Assembly (NCBI GenBank): GCA_016744015.1
Contig: JADGFD010000002.1
Span: 62,001-126,000 of the forward strand
Origin: Paracoccaceae bacterium
GTDB taxonomy: Bacteria; Pseudomonadota; Alphaproteobacteria; Rhodobacterales; Rhodobacteraceae
Length of the DNA: 64,000 nucleotides
Direction of reading: 5' to 3'
The notes under the pieces were generated by a model, which worked only from the letters and a program-made list of their open reading frames with translations, was not told where the DNA came from and did not search any database. Positions 8,564-17,189 of this stretch are shown here, piece by piece; position 1 is the stretch's first letter, and each line of letters opens with the position of its first letter. Position numbers and translations under genes: made by a program.

Positions 8564-8694
8564 GCGAAGCCAAGATTGTTAGGTTCTAACGTTTTGACTT
8601 TTGATGTGAGGCCCTTGCCTCACCTCACTCCCCTCGCGCCTAAATAGGCGCAACCTTTATGCCTGATCACCTCCGTGTGATCAGGCTTTTTTTT
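8564..8694 (+). ncRNA. Candidate FnrL-activated small RNA, about 131 nt
   Basis: Predicted transcript between the ccoP and ccoG genes. Four hairpins follow one another: GTTAG/CTAAC (8578-8590), GTGAGGC/GCCTCAC (8606-8623), GCGCCT/AGGCGC (8636-8651) and the terminator stem (8661-8686). Between hairpins two and three lies an unpaired C/U-rich stretch CTCACTCCCCTC (8624-8635), and the terminator loop is CTCCGT; both could pair with purine-rich ribosome binding sites. A short open frame crosses the region but has no ribosome site and no recognisable product. By position and control it is an analogue, not a proven homologue, of the E. coli anaerobic regulator FnrS. Confidence 0.65.
8661..8694 (+). 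terminator. Terminator of the FNR-linked small RNA
   Basis: A perfect 10-bp stem GCCTGATCAC/GTGATCAGGC with a 6-nt loop is followed by eight T. This second strong terminator lies only 163 bp after the ccoP terminator with no gene between, which is itself evidence for an extra transcript. Confidence 0.9.
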
Positions 8695-8720
8695 ACCTGC
8701 GGCAATGTGCTAAGCTTTTA

Positions 8721-8734
8721 TTGATCGAGATCAA
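8721..8734 (+). promoter_or_regulatory. FNR box upstream of ccoG
   Basis: TTGATCGAGATCAA is identical to the hemN/fnrL box and to the consensus. It lies 80 bp before the ccoG start and probably activates ccoGHIS at low oxygen. Confidence 0.9.
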
Positions 8735-8814
8735 GGATACTGTTCGCCAAAGCGGCGTATGCCCTGATTAAAATCGGCCTTTTTCGGGGGCGAGATCCGT
8801 ATTTGGAGCTTAAA

Positions 8815-10245
8815 GTGAACGACGAATTACCTAAACCAGCCAGCTTGTATGCTGCGCGCGAGCCGGTTTTCCCGAAAAAAGTAAAAGGCAAATTCCGCAA
8901 TCTTAAATGGTGGCTAATGGGCCTTATGCTTGGCGTCTACTATCTGTTGCCTTGGATTCGCTGGGACCGGGGTGCTAACCTTCCAGACCAAGCCGTGCTG
9001 CTGGATATGGCCAACCGCCGCTTTTTCTTTTTCTGGATAGAGATCTGGCCGCATGAGTTTTATTTTATTGCCGGGTTGCTGATTATGGCCGGGCTTGGGC
9101 TTTTCCTATTCACCTCGGCCTTGGGGCGTGTGTGGTGCGGCTATGCCTGCCCGCAAACGGTTTGGACAGATCTTTATATATTAGTAGAGCGCTGGATCGA
9201 GGGAGATCGAAACGCCCGTATTCGTTTGCTCAAGGCCAAGTGGGATGCGCGTAAAATCAGGCTGCGGCTTACCAAATGGTTTGTTTGGCTATTGATTGGC
9301 ATGGCCACCGGCGGGGCTTGGGTGTTTTACTTTGCGGATGCACCAACTTTGGCGCGTGATCTGGTCACGGGTGATGCCAGCTTAATGGCCTATGGCTTCA
9401 TCATTACCCTAACCGCCACCACCTTCTTTTTTGGTGGCATCGCACGTGAGCAAATCTGCATTTATGCCTGCCCGTGGCCGCGGATTCAGGCTGCGATGAT
9501 GGATGAAGAAACTCTTACCGTGGGCTATCGTGACTGGCGCGGAGAGCCGCGTGGCAAAGGCAAAAGCCGTGAGGGCGAAGAACCGCTCGGAGATTGCATT
9601 GACTGTATGGCCTGTGTCAACGTCTGCCCCACCGGCATTGATATCCGTGATGGCCAGCAGCTCGCCTGTATCACCTGCGCGCTCTGCATTGATGCCTGCG
9701 ATGATATCATGACCAAAATTGGCAAGCCCCGTGGCTTGATAGACTATCTCGCCGTTTCTGATTTTGAGCGGGAAAAGGCGGGCGAGCCGCCGCGCAAGCT
9801 TTGGAAGCACGTATTCCGCCTGCGCACCTTGATCTACACTTCGCTTTGGGGTGCCGTGGGCCTTGGCTTACTGGTGGCGTTATTTGTCCGCACCGACATT
9901 GGCCTTTCGGTTTCTCCTGTGCGCAACCCGACTTTTATTATGCTGTCTGATGGTTCGGTCCGTAATGCCTATGATGTGCGTTTGCGCAATATGAAAGGTG
10001 ATCACGTGGTGTTTAACATCACGGCCGAAGGGGCTGAAGGGTTAGTGCTCTCAATCGAGGGGCGCGAAGGCGCGGCCGTGGAGGCCAAAGCAGATGAGAC
10101 CACCAAAATCCGGCTTTATCTCACCAGCCCGCGTTCATCTGCGTTTGCGTCTGCGGAGTCATCTCCTGTGAGAATACGGATCGAAAATGACGAAACCGGA
10201 TCGGACGCTTTTGCCGACACCGTGTTTAACGGAAAGGAAAACTAG
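8815..10245 (+). CDS. ccoG: CcoG/FixG/RdxA ferredoxin-type cbb3 maturation protein
   Basis: Membrane iron-sulfur protein needed for cbb3 oxidase assembly, reported in this family to act in copper reduction. 476 aa. It has several membrane spans, NapH-like cysteine motifs CGYACPQTVW and CIYACPWPRIQ, two ferredoxin clusters (CIDCMACVNVCP and CITCALCIDAC) and a C-terminal Ig-like periplasmic domain. The GTG at 8815 is chosen because GGAG sits at 8805-8808; a TTG at 8803 lacks such a site. First gene of ccoGHIS. Confidence 0.95.
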   Translation: MNDELPKPASLYAAREPVFPKKVKGKFRNLKWWLMGLMLGVYYLLPWIRWDRGANLPDQAVLLDMANRRFFFFWIEIWPHEFYFIAGLLIMAGLGLFLFTSALGRVWCGYACPQTVWTDLYILVERWIEGDRNARIRLLKAKWDARKIRLRLTKWFVWLLIGMATGGAWVFYFADAPTLARDLVTGDASLMAYGFIITLTATTFFFGGIAREQICIYACPWPRIQAAMMDEETLTVGYRDWRGEPRGKGKSREGEEPLGDCIDCMACVNVCPTGIDIRDGQQLACITCALCIDACDDIMTKIGKPRGLIDYLAVSDFEREKAGEPPRKLWKHVFRLRTLIYTSLWGAVGLGLLVALFVRTDIGLSVSPVRNPTFIMLSDGSVRNAYDVRLRNMKGDHVVFNITAEGAEGLVLSIEGREGAAVEAKADETTKIRLYLTSPRSSAFASAESSPVRIRIENDETGSDAFADTVFNGKEN

Positions 10246-10247
10246 CC

Positions 10248-10715
10248 ATGACAACGGTGAAACCTAGGGAATTTACCGGCCGTAAAATGCTGATGATTAT
10301 GCTCGCCTTTTTTGGCGTGATCATCAGCGTAAATGTGTTTATGGCCTATTCCGCCGTAAAAACCTTCCCCGGCTTGGAAACCGATAACGCTTATATCGCA
10401 TCGCAGCAGTTTAACGAGCGTGCAGCGGCGCAGCGGGCGCTGGGCTGGAGCATCGAGTTCACCCATGAGGGGGATGAAGTGGTGCTCAAGCTGCATGATT
10501 CCGAGGGTGTGGCGGTGATCCCTGCCGCAATTTCAGCAACGCTGGGGCGGCCTACGTTTTCAGGTAATGATATCACGCTTGAATTTCGCCTTGTGGGCAA
10601 TGAATACCGTGCGGAGGCTGATCTGGCCTCTGGCCCGTGGCGGCTGTTTCTGGATGCCGTCGCGCAAGATGGCACGCTTTATAAAAAGCGCATGCATTTG
10701 GTTGTAAGCGAGTGA
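10248..10715 (+). CDS. ccoH: CcoH/FixH, cbb3 oxidase assembly protein
   Basis: Bitopic membrane protein of 155 aa that binds the assembling cbb3 complex. One transmembrane helix (about residues 13-33, MLMIMLAFFGVIISVNVFMA) is followed by a periplasmic FixH domain that contains the conserved ALGW. It starts 2 nt after ccoG and ends 1 nt before ccoI, so translation is tightly coupled. Confidence 0.92.
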   Translation: MTTVKPREFTGRKMLMIMLAFFGVIISVNVFMAYSAVKTFPGLETDNAYIASQQFNERAAAQRALGWSIEFTHEGDEVVLKLHDSEGVAVIPAAISATLGRPTFSGNDITLEFRLVGNEYRAEADLASGPWRLFLDAVAQDGTLYKKRMHLVVSE

Positions 10716-10716
10716 G

Positions 10717-12909
10717 ATGAGCGCTGAAACCCCATCACTCGCCGCCTGCCCAGCCTGCGTAGCCCTGCCGGATATCGGCAAGCGGCTCCCCAAACTAGAC
10801 CCGTCCGAGGTGGCCATGCGGCGAGTGGAGCTCTCCCTGCCCACCGTGCATTGCGCCGCCTGCATTTCAGCCGTTGAGCGCCAACTGGCCACCCGCCCTG
10901 ATGTCTTTGGCGCGCGGGTAAACCTGACGCTAAAACGGGTGTCTATCACCGCGGCTGACCTGCCGGAGATCGAAGACACGCTGATTGCGGAGCTGGATCA
11001 CCTCGGCTACCCCGCCAAACCACTGGATAGCGCGGTGCTGGCCAAAGCCGAGGGGGATAAGGCTGGGCGCGATTTGCTGGCGCGGCTTGGTGTGGCTGGC
11101 TTTGCTATGATGAATGTCATGCTGCTTTCGATCTCGGTTTGGGCCGGGGCCGAGGGCACAACCCGTGACCTGATGCACTGGATCAGCGCGGCGATTGCGC
11201 TGCCTGCCGTGGCGTTTTCAGGCTATCCGTTTTACAAAACCGCGTGGAGCGCGCTGCGTCGCCGCCGGCTCAATATGGATGTGCCAATCTCGCTGGCCAT
11301 TTTGCTGGCGGCGGGTGTGTCTCTTTTTGAGACCATCGAGGGCGGAGACCACGCCTATTTTGATGCTGCCCTTTCGCTGACTTTTTTTCTGCTTATTGGC
11401 CGCTATCTGGATTACCAAACCCGCGCCACCGCCCGCTCTGCCGCCTCTGAGCTGGCCGCGCTTGAGGTGCAAAAAGCCCGCCGTATTACTGACGACGGCG
11501 AAGAAACCGTGCCGCTGGATGCCCTGCGCGAAGGTGACATTCTGGTCGTGGCCGCGGGTGAGCGCCTGCCTGCGGATGGCGTGGTCACATGGGGCGATAG
11601 CGAGCTGGACCCCTCAATGTTGACGGGCGAAACCCTGCCGCAAGCGGTGGGGCAGGGGGCTGTGGTGCGCGCAGGCATGCTCAATATTTCTGGCCCGCTG
11701 AAAATCCGCGCTGAGAGGCTGGGTGAGGAAACCCTGCTTAAGCAAATCACGCGCTTGGTGGAAACCGCTGAAACCACCCGCAATAAATACACATCGCTGG
11801 CCGAAAAAGCCGCCAATATTTACGCCCCTGCCGTGCATCTTTTGTCGCTTGCCTCCTTCCTTGGCTGGGGATTTGCTACGGGTGACTGGCGCTTGGCTGT
11901 CAATATTGCAGCGGCGGTGCTGATTATCACCTGCCCCTGTGCGCTTGGCCTCGCTGTGCCCGCTGTGCTGGCGGCGGCCTCGGGGCGGCTATTTTCCCAA
12001 GGTGTGTTGCTAAAAGATGGCGTATCGCTAGAGCGCCTCGCGGAAATTGACACCGTGGTGTTTGACAAAACCGGCACGCTGACCACTGGCAATCCGGCCT
12101 TGGTGAATGCTGCCGATATCTCCGACGAGGCCAGTAATATTGCCGCTGCCTTGGCTCAGCACTCTGCCCACCCGCTTTCAAAAGCCATTGCCCGCCATTT
12201 CAGCAGTGTGCTGCCGCTAGAAAATATTCGCGAGCATCCGGGCTTTGGCACGTCGGGCCGCTTAAACGGCGAAGAGGTCCGGCTTGGCCGCGCTGACTGG
12301 TGCGGCGCAGCCCCCGCTGATCAAACCGCCGTGTGGCTAAAAGTCGGTGCACAGCCCGCTTTGCCCTTTTTGTTTCAAGATGAGCTTCGTCCTGAAGCCG
12401 GAGCCGCCGTAAAGGCCCTGCAAGCGGCTGGGCTATCGGTTCAAATGCTCTCGGGTGATGTGCCCGCCGCGGCGGAGGCAACCGCCAAATCCGCGGGCAT
12501 TGAGCACTGGACCGCCCAAGCCAGCCCGGCTGAAAAGGTGGATGCCCTAAACGCGCTGGCGGCCAAGGGTCACAAAGTGCTGATGGTGGGTGACGGGTTG
12601 AATGACGCCGCCGCCTTGGCCGCCGCGCATGTTTCCATATCCCCTGCTTCAGCGGTGGATGCCAGCCGCTCCAGCGCGGATATGATCATTATTAACAATG
12701 ACCTTTCTGAGGTTGCCAAAGCCCATAAAATAGCCGTGGCCTCCAAGCGCCGGATTATCGAAAATTTCAGCATTGCGGCCATCTATAATCTGATCTCTGT
12801 GCCACTGGCGCTTGCGGGCATAGCCACCCCGCTCATGGCTGCGCTCGCCATGTCTACCAGCTCGATTACGGTTTCGCTCAATTCAATGCGCATAGGGAGG
12901 ATGAAATGA
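10717..12909 (+). CDS. ccoI: CcoI/FixI, copper-translocating P1B-type ATPase
   Basis: Exports copper for insertion into the cbb3 catalytic subunit (CopA2/FixI type). 730 aa: an N-terminal CPAC motif, a heavy-metal domain with Cys46-Ala-Ala-Cys49, membrane helices, the phosphatase loop TGE, the intramembrane metal site CPCALGLAVP, phosphorylation site DKTGTLTTG, nucleotide-domain HP motif (SAHPLSKA) and hinge GDGLNDAAAL. The stop overlaps ccoS. Its place in ccoGHIS supports a role in oxidase biogenesis rather than bulk copper detoxification. Confidence 0.96.
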   Translation: MSAETPSLAACPACVALPDIGKRLPKLDPSEVAMRRVELSLPTVHCAACISAVERQLATRPDVFGARVNLTLKRVSITAADLPEIEDTLIAELDHLGYPAKPLDSAVLAKAEGDKAGRDLLARLGVAGFAMMNVMLLSISVWAGAEGTTRDLMHWISAAIALPAVAFSGYPFYKTAWSALRRRRLNMDVPISLAILLAAGVSLFETIEGGDHAYFDAALSLTFFLLIGRYLDYQTRATARSAASELAALEVQKARRITDDGEETVPLDALREGDILVVAAGERLPADGVVTWGDSELDPSMLTGETLPQAVGQGAVVRAGMLNISGPLKIRAERLGEETLLKQITRLVETAETTRNKYTSLAEKAANIYAPAVHLLSLASFLGWGFATGDWRLAVNIAAAVLIITCPCALGLAVPAVLAAASGRLFSQGVLLKDGVSLERLAEIDTVVFDKTGTLTTGNPALVNAADISDEASNIAAALAQHSAHPLSKAIARHFSSVLPLENIREHPGFGTSGRLNGEEVRLGRADWCGAAPADQTAVWLKVGAQPALPFLFQDELRPEAGAAVKALQAAGLSVQMLSGDVPAAAEATAKSAGIEHWTAQASPAEKVDALNALAAKGHKVLMVGDGLNDAAALAAAHVSISPASAVDASRSSADMIIINNDLSEVAKAHKIAVASKRRIIENFSIAAIYNLISVPLALAGIATPLMAALAMSTSSITVSLNSMRIGRMK

Positions 12910-13067
12910 ATATCCTTGCTGTTTTGATCCCTATTTCGCTCATTTTGGGGGGTGTTGGCCTGTATGCCTTTTTTTGGTCCATCAAAAACAAACAATTTGA
13001 TGACCCAAAAGGCAATGCCGCGCGGATTCTCTCGGACCAATTTGACGACGACCCGAACGGAAAATAA
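12906..13067 (+). CDS. ccoS: CcoS/FixS, cbb3 oxidase maturation protein
   Basis: Small membrane protein of 53 aa, needed for cofactor loading of cbb3 oxidase. It begins MNILAVLIPISLILGGVGLY with one transmembrane helix, then FFWSIKNKQFDDPKGNAARI, the hallmark CcoS segment, and an acidic tail (DQFDDDPNGK). It overlaps the ccoI stop by 4 bp (ATGA). No convincing terminator follows. Confidence 0.93.
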   Translation: MNILAVLIPISLILGGVGLYAFFWSIKNKQFDDPKGNAARILSDQFDDDPNGK

Positions 13068-13322
13068 GAGGGTATTTGGGGGTGCCCTAGATGAGACAAT
13101 TTCCCAATTTTTTATTTGGTTACCCCTTAATTATTAGCGGACCAGCCCCTATATACCACAGCAGCATGCAGGGCATTTTATAGATTGTCGCCGTGTCACG
13201 AGTTTCGCTCTGTATGCGCTTTAGTGTCATAAATAACGCAAATCACCATAAAATGGCCTTTATTGCCCCAAATTTGCGCCTCAATTCAACGATAGTTTGG
13301 TTTTGTAGACGGAGCAAGTATT
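13068..13322. other. Non-coding region after ccoS
   Basis: About 255 bp, AT-rich, with no plausible coding sequence and no strong terminator for ccoGHIS. Its right part holds the presumed promoter of the first tandem small RNA: the sequence TTTTGTAGAC before that RNA aligns with AATTGTATTC before the second copy. Confidence 0.5.
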
Positions 13323-13409
13323 GAGTGCCGCCATGTTGCGAGTTATCTCTGGCTACACTTTGTTAAGATAGTGAACAGTTTGGCGCCCATGACGGAGGGC
13401 GCCTTTTTT
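13321..13409 (+). ncRNA. Tandem small RNA, copy A
   Basis: A short unit that begins near GAGTGCCGCCATGT (13323-13336), continues with a central TACACTTT (13354-13361) and CAGTT (13376-13380), and ends in an intrinsic terminator. Copy B, 198 bp downstream, has the same blocks in the same order and spacing. There is no coding sequence with a ribosome site. The 5' end is inferred. Confidence 0.6.
13382..13409 (+). terminator. Terminator of small RNA copy A
   Basis: A 7-bp stem GGCGCCC/GGGCGCC (13382-13388 with 13397-13403), 8-nt loop, then six T. Plus strand only. Confidence 0.85.
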
Positions 13410-13518
13410 ACTTTCTGGAAACCTGAAAACACATTCAAAATACCATATAATTGCCACATTTCGTGCAATTTCTGGCCTTATTGTTTAGCTAAACATTTAA
13501 TTGTATTCAGGGGATGTT

Positions 13519-13593
13519 GTGAGTGCCGCCGTGTAAGTGTTTTCCCTGAATACACTTTTACCAGTTTTTCGCCCTCCTCGTGAGGGCGTTTTT
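13519..13593 (+). ncRNA. Tandem small RNA, copy B
   Basis: Paralogue of copy A: GAGTGCCGCCGTGT (13521-13534), TACACTTTT (13551-13559), CAGTTTTT (13562-13569), then a terminator. AAGTGT (13535-13540) can pair with ACACTT (13552-13557) to form an internal hairpin. Roughly two thirds of the 27 nt ending at GAGTG match copy A, suggesting a shared promoter. A 12-bp palindrome GTTTAGCTAAAC lies about 30 bp upstream. Confidence 0.6.
13570..13593 (+). terminator. Terminator of small RNA copy B
   Basis: A 7-bp stem CGCCCTC/GAGGGCG with a CTCGT loop, then five T. The U-tract faces away from the convergent kynU gene, so it does not serve kynU. Confidence 0.85.
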
Positions 13594-14818
13594 ATGTCAC
13601 AGCACTGCGGGCTTGAAAGCGGGGCGCTTTCCAAACATCACCTTCCATAATTTCGCGCAAAATTTCTACCGCATGCACCACATCCATGTGGCTTAGATAA
13701 AGCGGGGAAAAGCCAAAGCGCAGCACGTTGGGCATTCTGAAATCCCCCACCACGCCGCGCTCAATCAGGGCTTGCACAATCGGGTAAGCCTCGGGGTGGG
13801 TGAACGAAACTTGAGAGCCACGAAGGGCGTTTTCGCGTGGAGAGGCCAGCTTGAGCGCGGGCACTTTGGCCTCGACCAGCTCAATAAAGAGCGAGGTCAA
13901 AGACAGGCTTTTGGCCCGCACCTGCGCCATATCTAGCCCCGAAATTATATCCAACCCCGCTTCAAGCGCCCGAAAAGACAGGATCGGCTGGGTGCCGCAT
14001 AAGAACTTTCGAATGCCGGCATCAGGGGCAAAGCCTGTATCAAAAGCAAAAGGTTGCGCGTGGCCCCACCAGCCGGAAAGCGGCTGACTTACGTTTGGCA
14101 AGTGCCGCGCCGCACAATAAATAAATGCAGGTGCCCCTGGCCCGCCATTAAGGTATTTATAGGTGCAGCCAATCGCCAAATCGGCCCCCGCCGCATTCAG
14201 GCCCACGGGCAAAATGCCGGCTGAGTGGCACAGATCCCAAATCACCACTGCGCCCATTTCGTGGGCGCGCGCGGTGATCGCCTCCACTTCGGCGACCTTC
14301 CCCGTGCGATAATCCACATGGTTTATCAGCACCACCGCCACGCTTTCATCTATCGCGGTCAGCAGGTCATCCACCAGCTTCATCTCAAGGCCGGGGCGGG
14401 ATGCCAGCGCGCCTTCAACCATATACAGGTCCGTCGGGAAGCTACTTTTCTCGGCGATAATCACTTGGCGCTCAGGCCGCAGGCTTAGCCCGGCAAAAAG
14501 CGCTTTATAAAGGTTGATCGAGGTCGAATCGCAAATCACAACCTCGCCCGCCGAGGCTCCGATAACAGGCGCAAGCCTGTCGCCATATTCTGTAGGGAGG
14601 GCAAACCACCCCGCTTTATTCCAGCTGGTAATCAGGTCTGTTGCCCATTCTTGCTGCGTGGCCTCGGAAACAGCCTCAAGCGCGGCCTTGGGCATGGCAC
14701 CCAGCGAGTTTCCATCAAAATAAATCATCCCGTCGGGGATGAGAAACTGCGCCCGTAAAGCGGCTAACGGGTCTTGCTTATCTAAGGTTTCAGCGCGGGC
14801 GGTAAAAGAATTGTCCAT
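13592..14818 (-). CDS. kynU: Kynureninase
   Basis: PLP enzyme cleaving kynurenine to anthranilate and alanine in tryptophan catabolism; cytosolic. 408 aa, normal length. Motifs: YFDGNSLGAMP near residue 33, VIWDLCHSAG with the PLP-contacting Asp, and GCTYKYLNGGPGAPAF with the Schiff-base lysine. The start overlaps the stop of the flavin reductase gene by one base, so the two are co-translated. No tryptophan dioxygenase or formamidase gene is in the window. Confidence 0.95.
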   Translation of the reverse strand: MDNSFTARAETLDKQDPLAALRAQFLIPDGMIYFDGNSLGAMPKAALEAVSEATQQEWATDLITSWNKAGWFALPTEYGDRLAPVIGASAGEVVICDSTSINLYKALFAGLSLRPERQVIIAEKSSFPTDLYMVEGALASRPGLEMKLVDDLLTAIDESVAVVLINHVDYRTGKVAEVEAITARAHEMGAVVIWDLCHSAGILPVGLNAAGADLAIGCTYKYLNGGPGAPAFIYCAARHLPNVSQPLSGWWGHAQPFAFDTGFAPDAGIRKFLCGTQPILSFRALEAGLDIISGLDMAQVRAKSLSLTSLFIELVEAKVPALKLASPRENALRGSQVSFTHPEAYPIVQALIERGVVGDFRMPNVLRFGFSPLYLSHMDVVHAVEILREIMEGDVWKAPRFQARSAVT

Positions 14819-15369
14819 CAGACCTCTCGTTTTTGCACCGCGCTCAGGCGGGGGTTTTCGCGGATTTCAATTTTAAGTTCATCCAACATTTTCTGCAACA
14901 TTTTTGCAAGCTTTGGATTTTCGGCAATGCCCACCGCGTTTAGCGCACTCCCAAGCAGGGGCAGGGTTACGTAGGCCGGTTCCACAATATTGGCAGACAT
15001 GGTTTTAAGCACTTCTCTAAGCGCCGCCATTGCGTGGCTGGCGCGGGGAGACGTGTTTATGAGCGCTACGGGCATTTCGGGGAAGTTTTCGTCACTCACC
15101 AGCCAGTCCAGTGCGTTTTTTAGCACGCTGGAAATACCGTGGGCATATTCGGGGCTGGCTATCAGCAGGCCGTCTGCATGGGCCATAGCATGGGCGAGTG
15201 CTGCCACTTCGGCAGGCCCCTCAAGGTCAGGGTTAAACAGCGGTAAGCTGCCAAGCTCAGCCATCCTTAAATTCAGGCCGTCAGGGGCAAGCATCTGTGT
15301 GGCCTCAAGTGCGGCGCGGTTATAAGACGGTTGCCGCAAGCTACCGCAAAAGCACAAAATTTCCACCAT
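14818..15369 (-). CDS. NADPH-dependent FMN reductase family protein
   Basis: Flavodoxin-like reductase of 183 aa that reduces FMN or quinones with NAD(P)H. FMN-binding signatures are GSLRQPSYNRAAL at the N-terminus and SPEYAHGISSVLKNALDWL in the middle. It is upstream of and coupled to kynU, which may point to a redox step linked to kynurenine catabolism or simply a shared promoter. It is divergent from the ABC permease. Confidence 0.85.
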   Translation of the reverse strand: MVEILCFCGSLRQPSYNRAALEATQMLAPDGLNLRMAELGSLPLFNPDLEGPAEVAALAHAMAHADGLLIASPEYAHGISSVLKNALDWLVSDENFPEMPVALINTSPRASHAMAALREVLKTMSANIVEPAYVTLPLLGSALNAVGIAENPKLAKMLQKMLDELKIEIRENPRLSAVQKREV

Positions 15370-15432
15370 TTCCGCCCTCCGCGCGGCTTCATTCTCTGGA
15401 CATCGGGCCGCTTTCCGGCCTATGCATCCTTT

Positions 15433-17103
15433 ATGGCTACCGCGATACCATCCCCCCCAAAAGCCCGCAAGGCGCGCCTGCCCGACCTGTGGTCAATCGG
15501 CGCGGTGCTGATCGCGCTTTTGGTGCTGATGCCCCTGATCGCGGTGGTTTACATTGCGTTTTTCCCAACCGAAAACATTTGGGGCCACCTACTAGCCACG
15601 ACCCTGCCGCGCTACTTGCGAAATTCCATCGGTCTAATGGTGTTGGTGGGCCTTGGCTCTGCCATTATTGGCACTTCTACTGCATGGCTGGTGGTGATGA
15701 AGCGTTTTCCAGGGCGGCGTTGGCTGCAATGGCTTCTGCTGATGCCCATGGCCCTGCCAGCTTATATTAGCGCCTATGCACTGGTAGATTTCCTTGAATA
15801 TGCCGGCCCCGTGCAAACCCTGCTGCGCGCTACCTTTGGCTGGGAAACCAGCCGCGACTACTGGTTCCCTGAAATCCGCTCCATCTGGTTTGCCGCCATG
15901 GTGCTCACGCTTTCGCTTTACCCTTATGTTTACCTGCTGGCCCGCGCGGCGTTTCGAGAGCAATCGGCCAGCATGATAGAGGTTTCCCGCGCACTGGGCT
16001 GTGGCCCGTGGCGCAGTTTTTTCAGAGTGGCTTTGCCGATGGCCCGCCCGGCCATTGCCGCAGGCCTCGCCATTGTGATGATGGAAGCCCTGAATGATTT
16101 TGGCACCGTTGAGTATTTTGCGGTGCAAACCTTAACCACCGGTATTTTTACCACGTGGCTACAGGGCTATAATGCGGGCGGGGCGGCCCAAATTGCCACG
16201 CTCATCCTCACTTTTGTGCTGGTGTTGGCCGTGTTTGAAAAATACGCCCGCAAGCGCCGCCGCTTTCATAATCTTTCCGCCAAGGTTACCCCTATCGAGC
16301 CCGAGCGGCTGCATGGCACAGGGGCGCTGCTTGCTACACTGGCCTGCCTGCTGCCCTTCATTGCGGGGTTCCTGCTGCCCGTTGGCGTGATCTCGGCCAA
16401 GGCTTTTGGGCATTTGGACGAGTGGGCAGAGCCAAAGCTCTGGCTAGCCGCCAAAAACACCATTTTACTAGGGGCAGGGGCGGCTACGCTTACGGTATTT
16501 GGCGCGTTGTTTATGGTTTACGGCGTGCGTAATTCCAAGCGCGCTTTGCCGCGTCTGCTTATGCCCGTTACCGCCATTGGCTATGCCGCGCCAGGTGCGG
16601 TGCTGGCAATCGGTATTCTTATTCCCTTTGGTGCGTTTGATAACGCGCTGGCGGATTTTGTTGAGCATTGGTTCGGCGTTGATATCGGATTGCTGCTCAC
16701 GGGGTCTGCTGCTGCCGTGATGTTTGCCTATGCGGTCCGCTTTTTTGCCATTCCCCAAGGCGCGATTGATTCGGCCCTTGGCCGCGTAACGCCGTCTATG
16801 GATATGGCGGCGCGCTCGCTGGGGCGGAATAGCTGGCAAACCCTGTGGGCAGTGCACGTGCCACTGATTCGCGGCTCGGTGGTTGTGGCGGCGCTTTTGG
16901 TATTTGTCGACTCGGTTAAAGAGCTGCCTGCCACACTGATTTTGCGCCCATTTAATTTTGATACGCTGGCGACGCAGGTTTATGGCCAAGCCTCGCTTGA
17001 AAACCTTGAGAAAGCGGCCCCTTCGGCGCTTTTGGTCACGCTGGCCGGGCTTTTACCGGTGATTTTGCTTGCGAAGGCCGGAAACCGGCAGTTTCGCCGC
17101 TAA
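15433..17103 (+). CDS. Iron(III)-type ABC transporter permease, two fused halves
   Basis: Inner-membrane permease of 556 aa resembling FbpB/AfuB. Two homologous halves each carry about six spans and an EAA loop: EVSRALGCGPWRSFFRVALP and DMAARSLGRNSWQTLWAVHV. The ATG at 15433 starts MATAIPSPPKARKARLPDLW; a longer frame back to 15331 would overlap the divergent reductase gene. No binding protein or ATPase gene is adjacent, so partners are encoded elsewhere. Ferric iron is the family's usual substrate, but thiamine or other cargo is not excluded. Confidence 0.85.
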   Translation: MATAIPSPPKARKARLPDLWSIGAVLIALLVLMPLIAVVYIAFFPTENIWGHLLATTLPRYLRNSIGLMVLVGLGSAIIGTSTAWLVVMKRFPGRRWLQWLLLMPMALPAYISAYALVDFLEYAGPVQTLLRATFGWETSRDYWFPEIRSIWFAAMVLTLSLYPYVYLLARAAFREQSASMIEVSRALGCGPWRSFFRVALPMARPAIAAGLAIVMMEALNDFGTVEYFAVQTLTTGIFTTWLQGYNAGGAAQIATLILTFVLVLAVFEKYARKRRRFHNLSAKVTPIEPERLHGTGALLATLACLLPFIAGFLLPVGVISAKAFGHLDEWAEPKLWLAAKNTILLGAGAATLTVFGALFMVYGVRNSKRALPRLLMPVTAIGYAAPGAVLAIGILIPFGAFDNALADFVEHWFGVDIGLLLTGSAAAVMFAYAVRFFAIPQGAIDSALGRVTPSMDMAARSLGRNSWQTLWAVHVPLIRGSVVVAALLVFVDSVKELPATLILRPFNFDTLATQVYGQASLENLEKAAPSALLVTLAGLLPVILLAKAGNRQFRR

Positions 17104-17189
17104 AGCCTTGCATTTTGGTAAAGAAACGCCAATAAATCCGGTAATACCAGTTGAGTTGAGCCAATGGGCCATTTGAAAAGGGATGCATT

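Noticed and set aside
8459-8647. Plus-strand open frame of 62 codons between ccoP and ccoG
   Set aside because: It starts inside the ccoP terminator, has no ribosome site, and runs through the FNR box and RNA hairpins. Better explained by the small RNA.
13371-13583. Open frame of 70 codons after ccoS
   Set aside because: It crosses one complete terminator and ends inside the next; composition is not protein-like.
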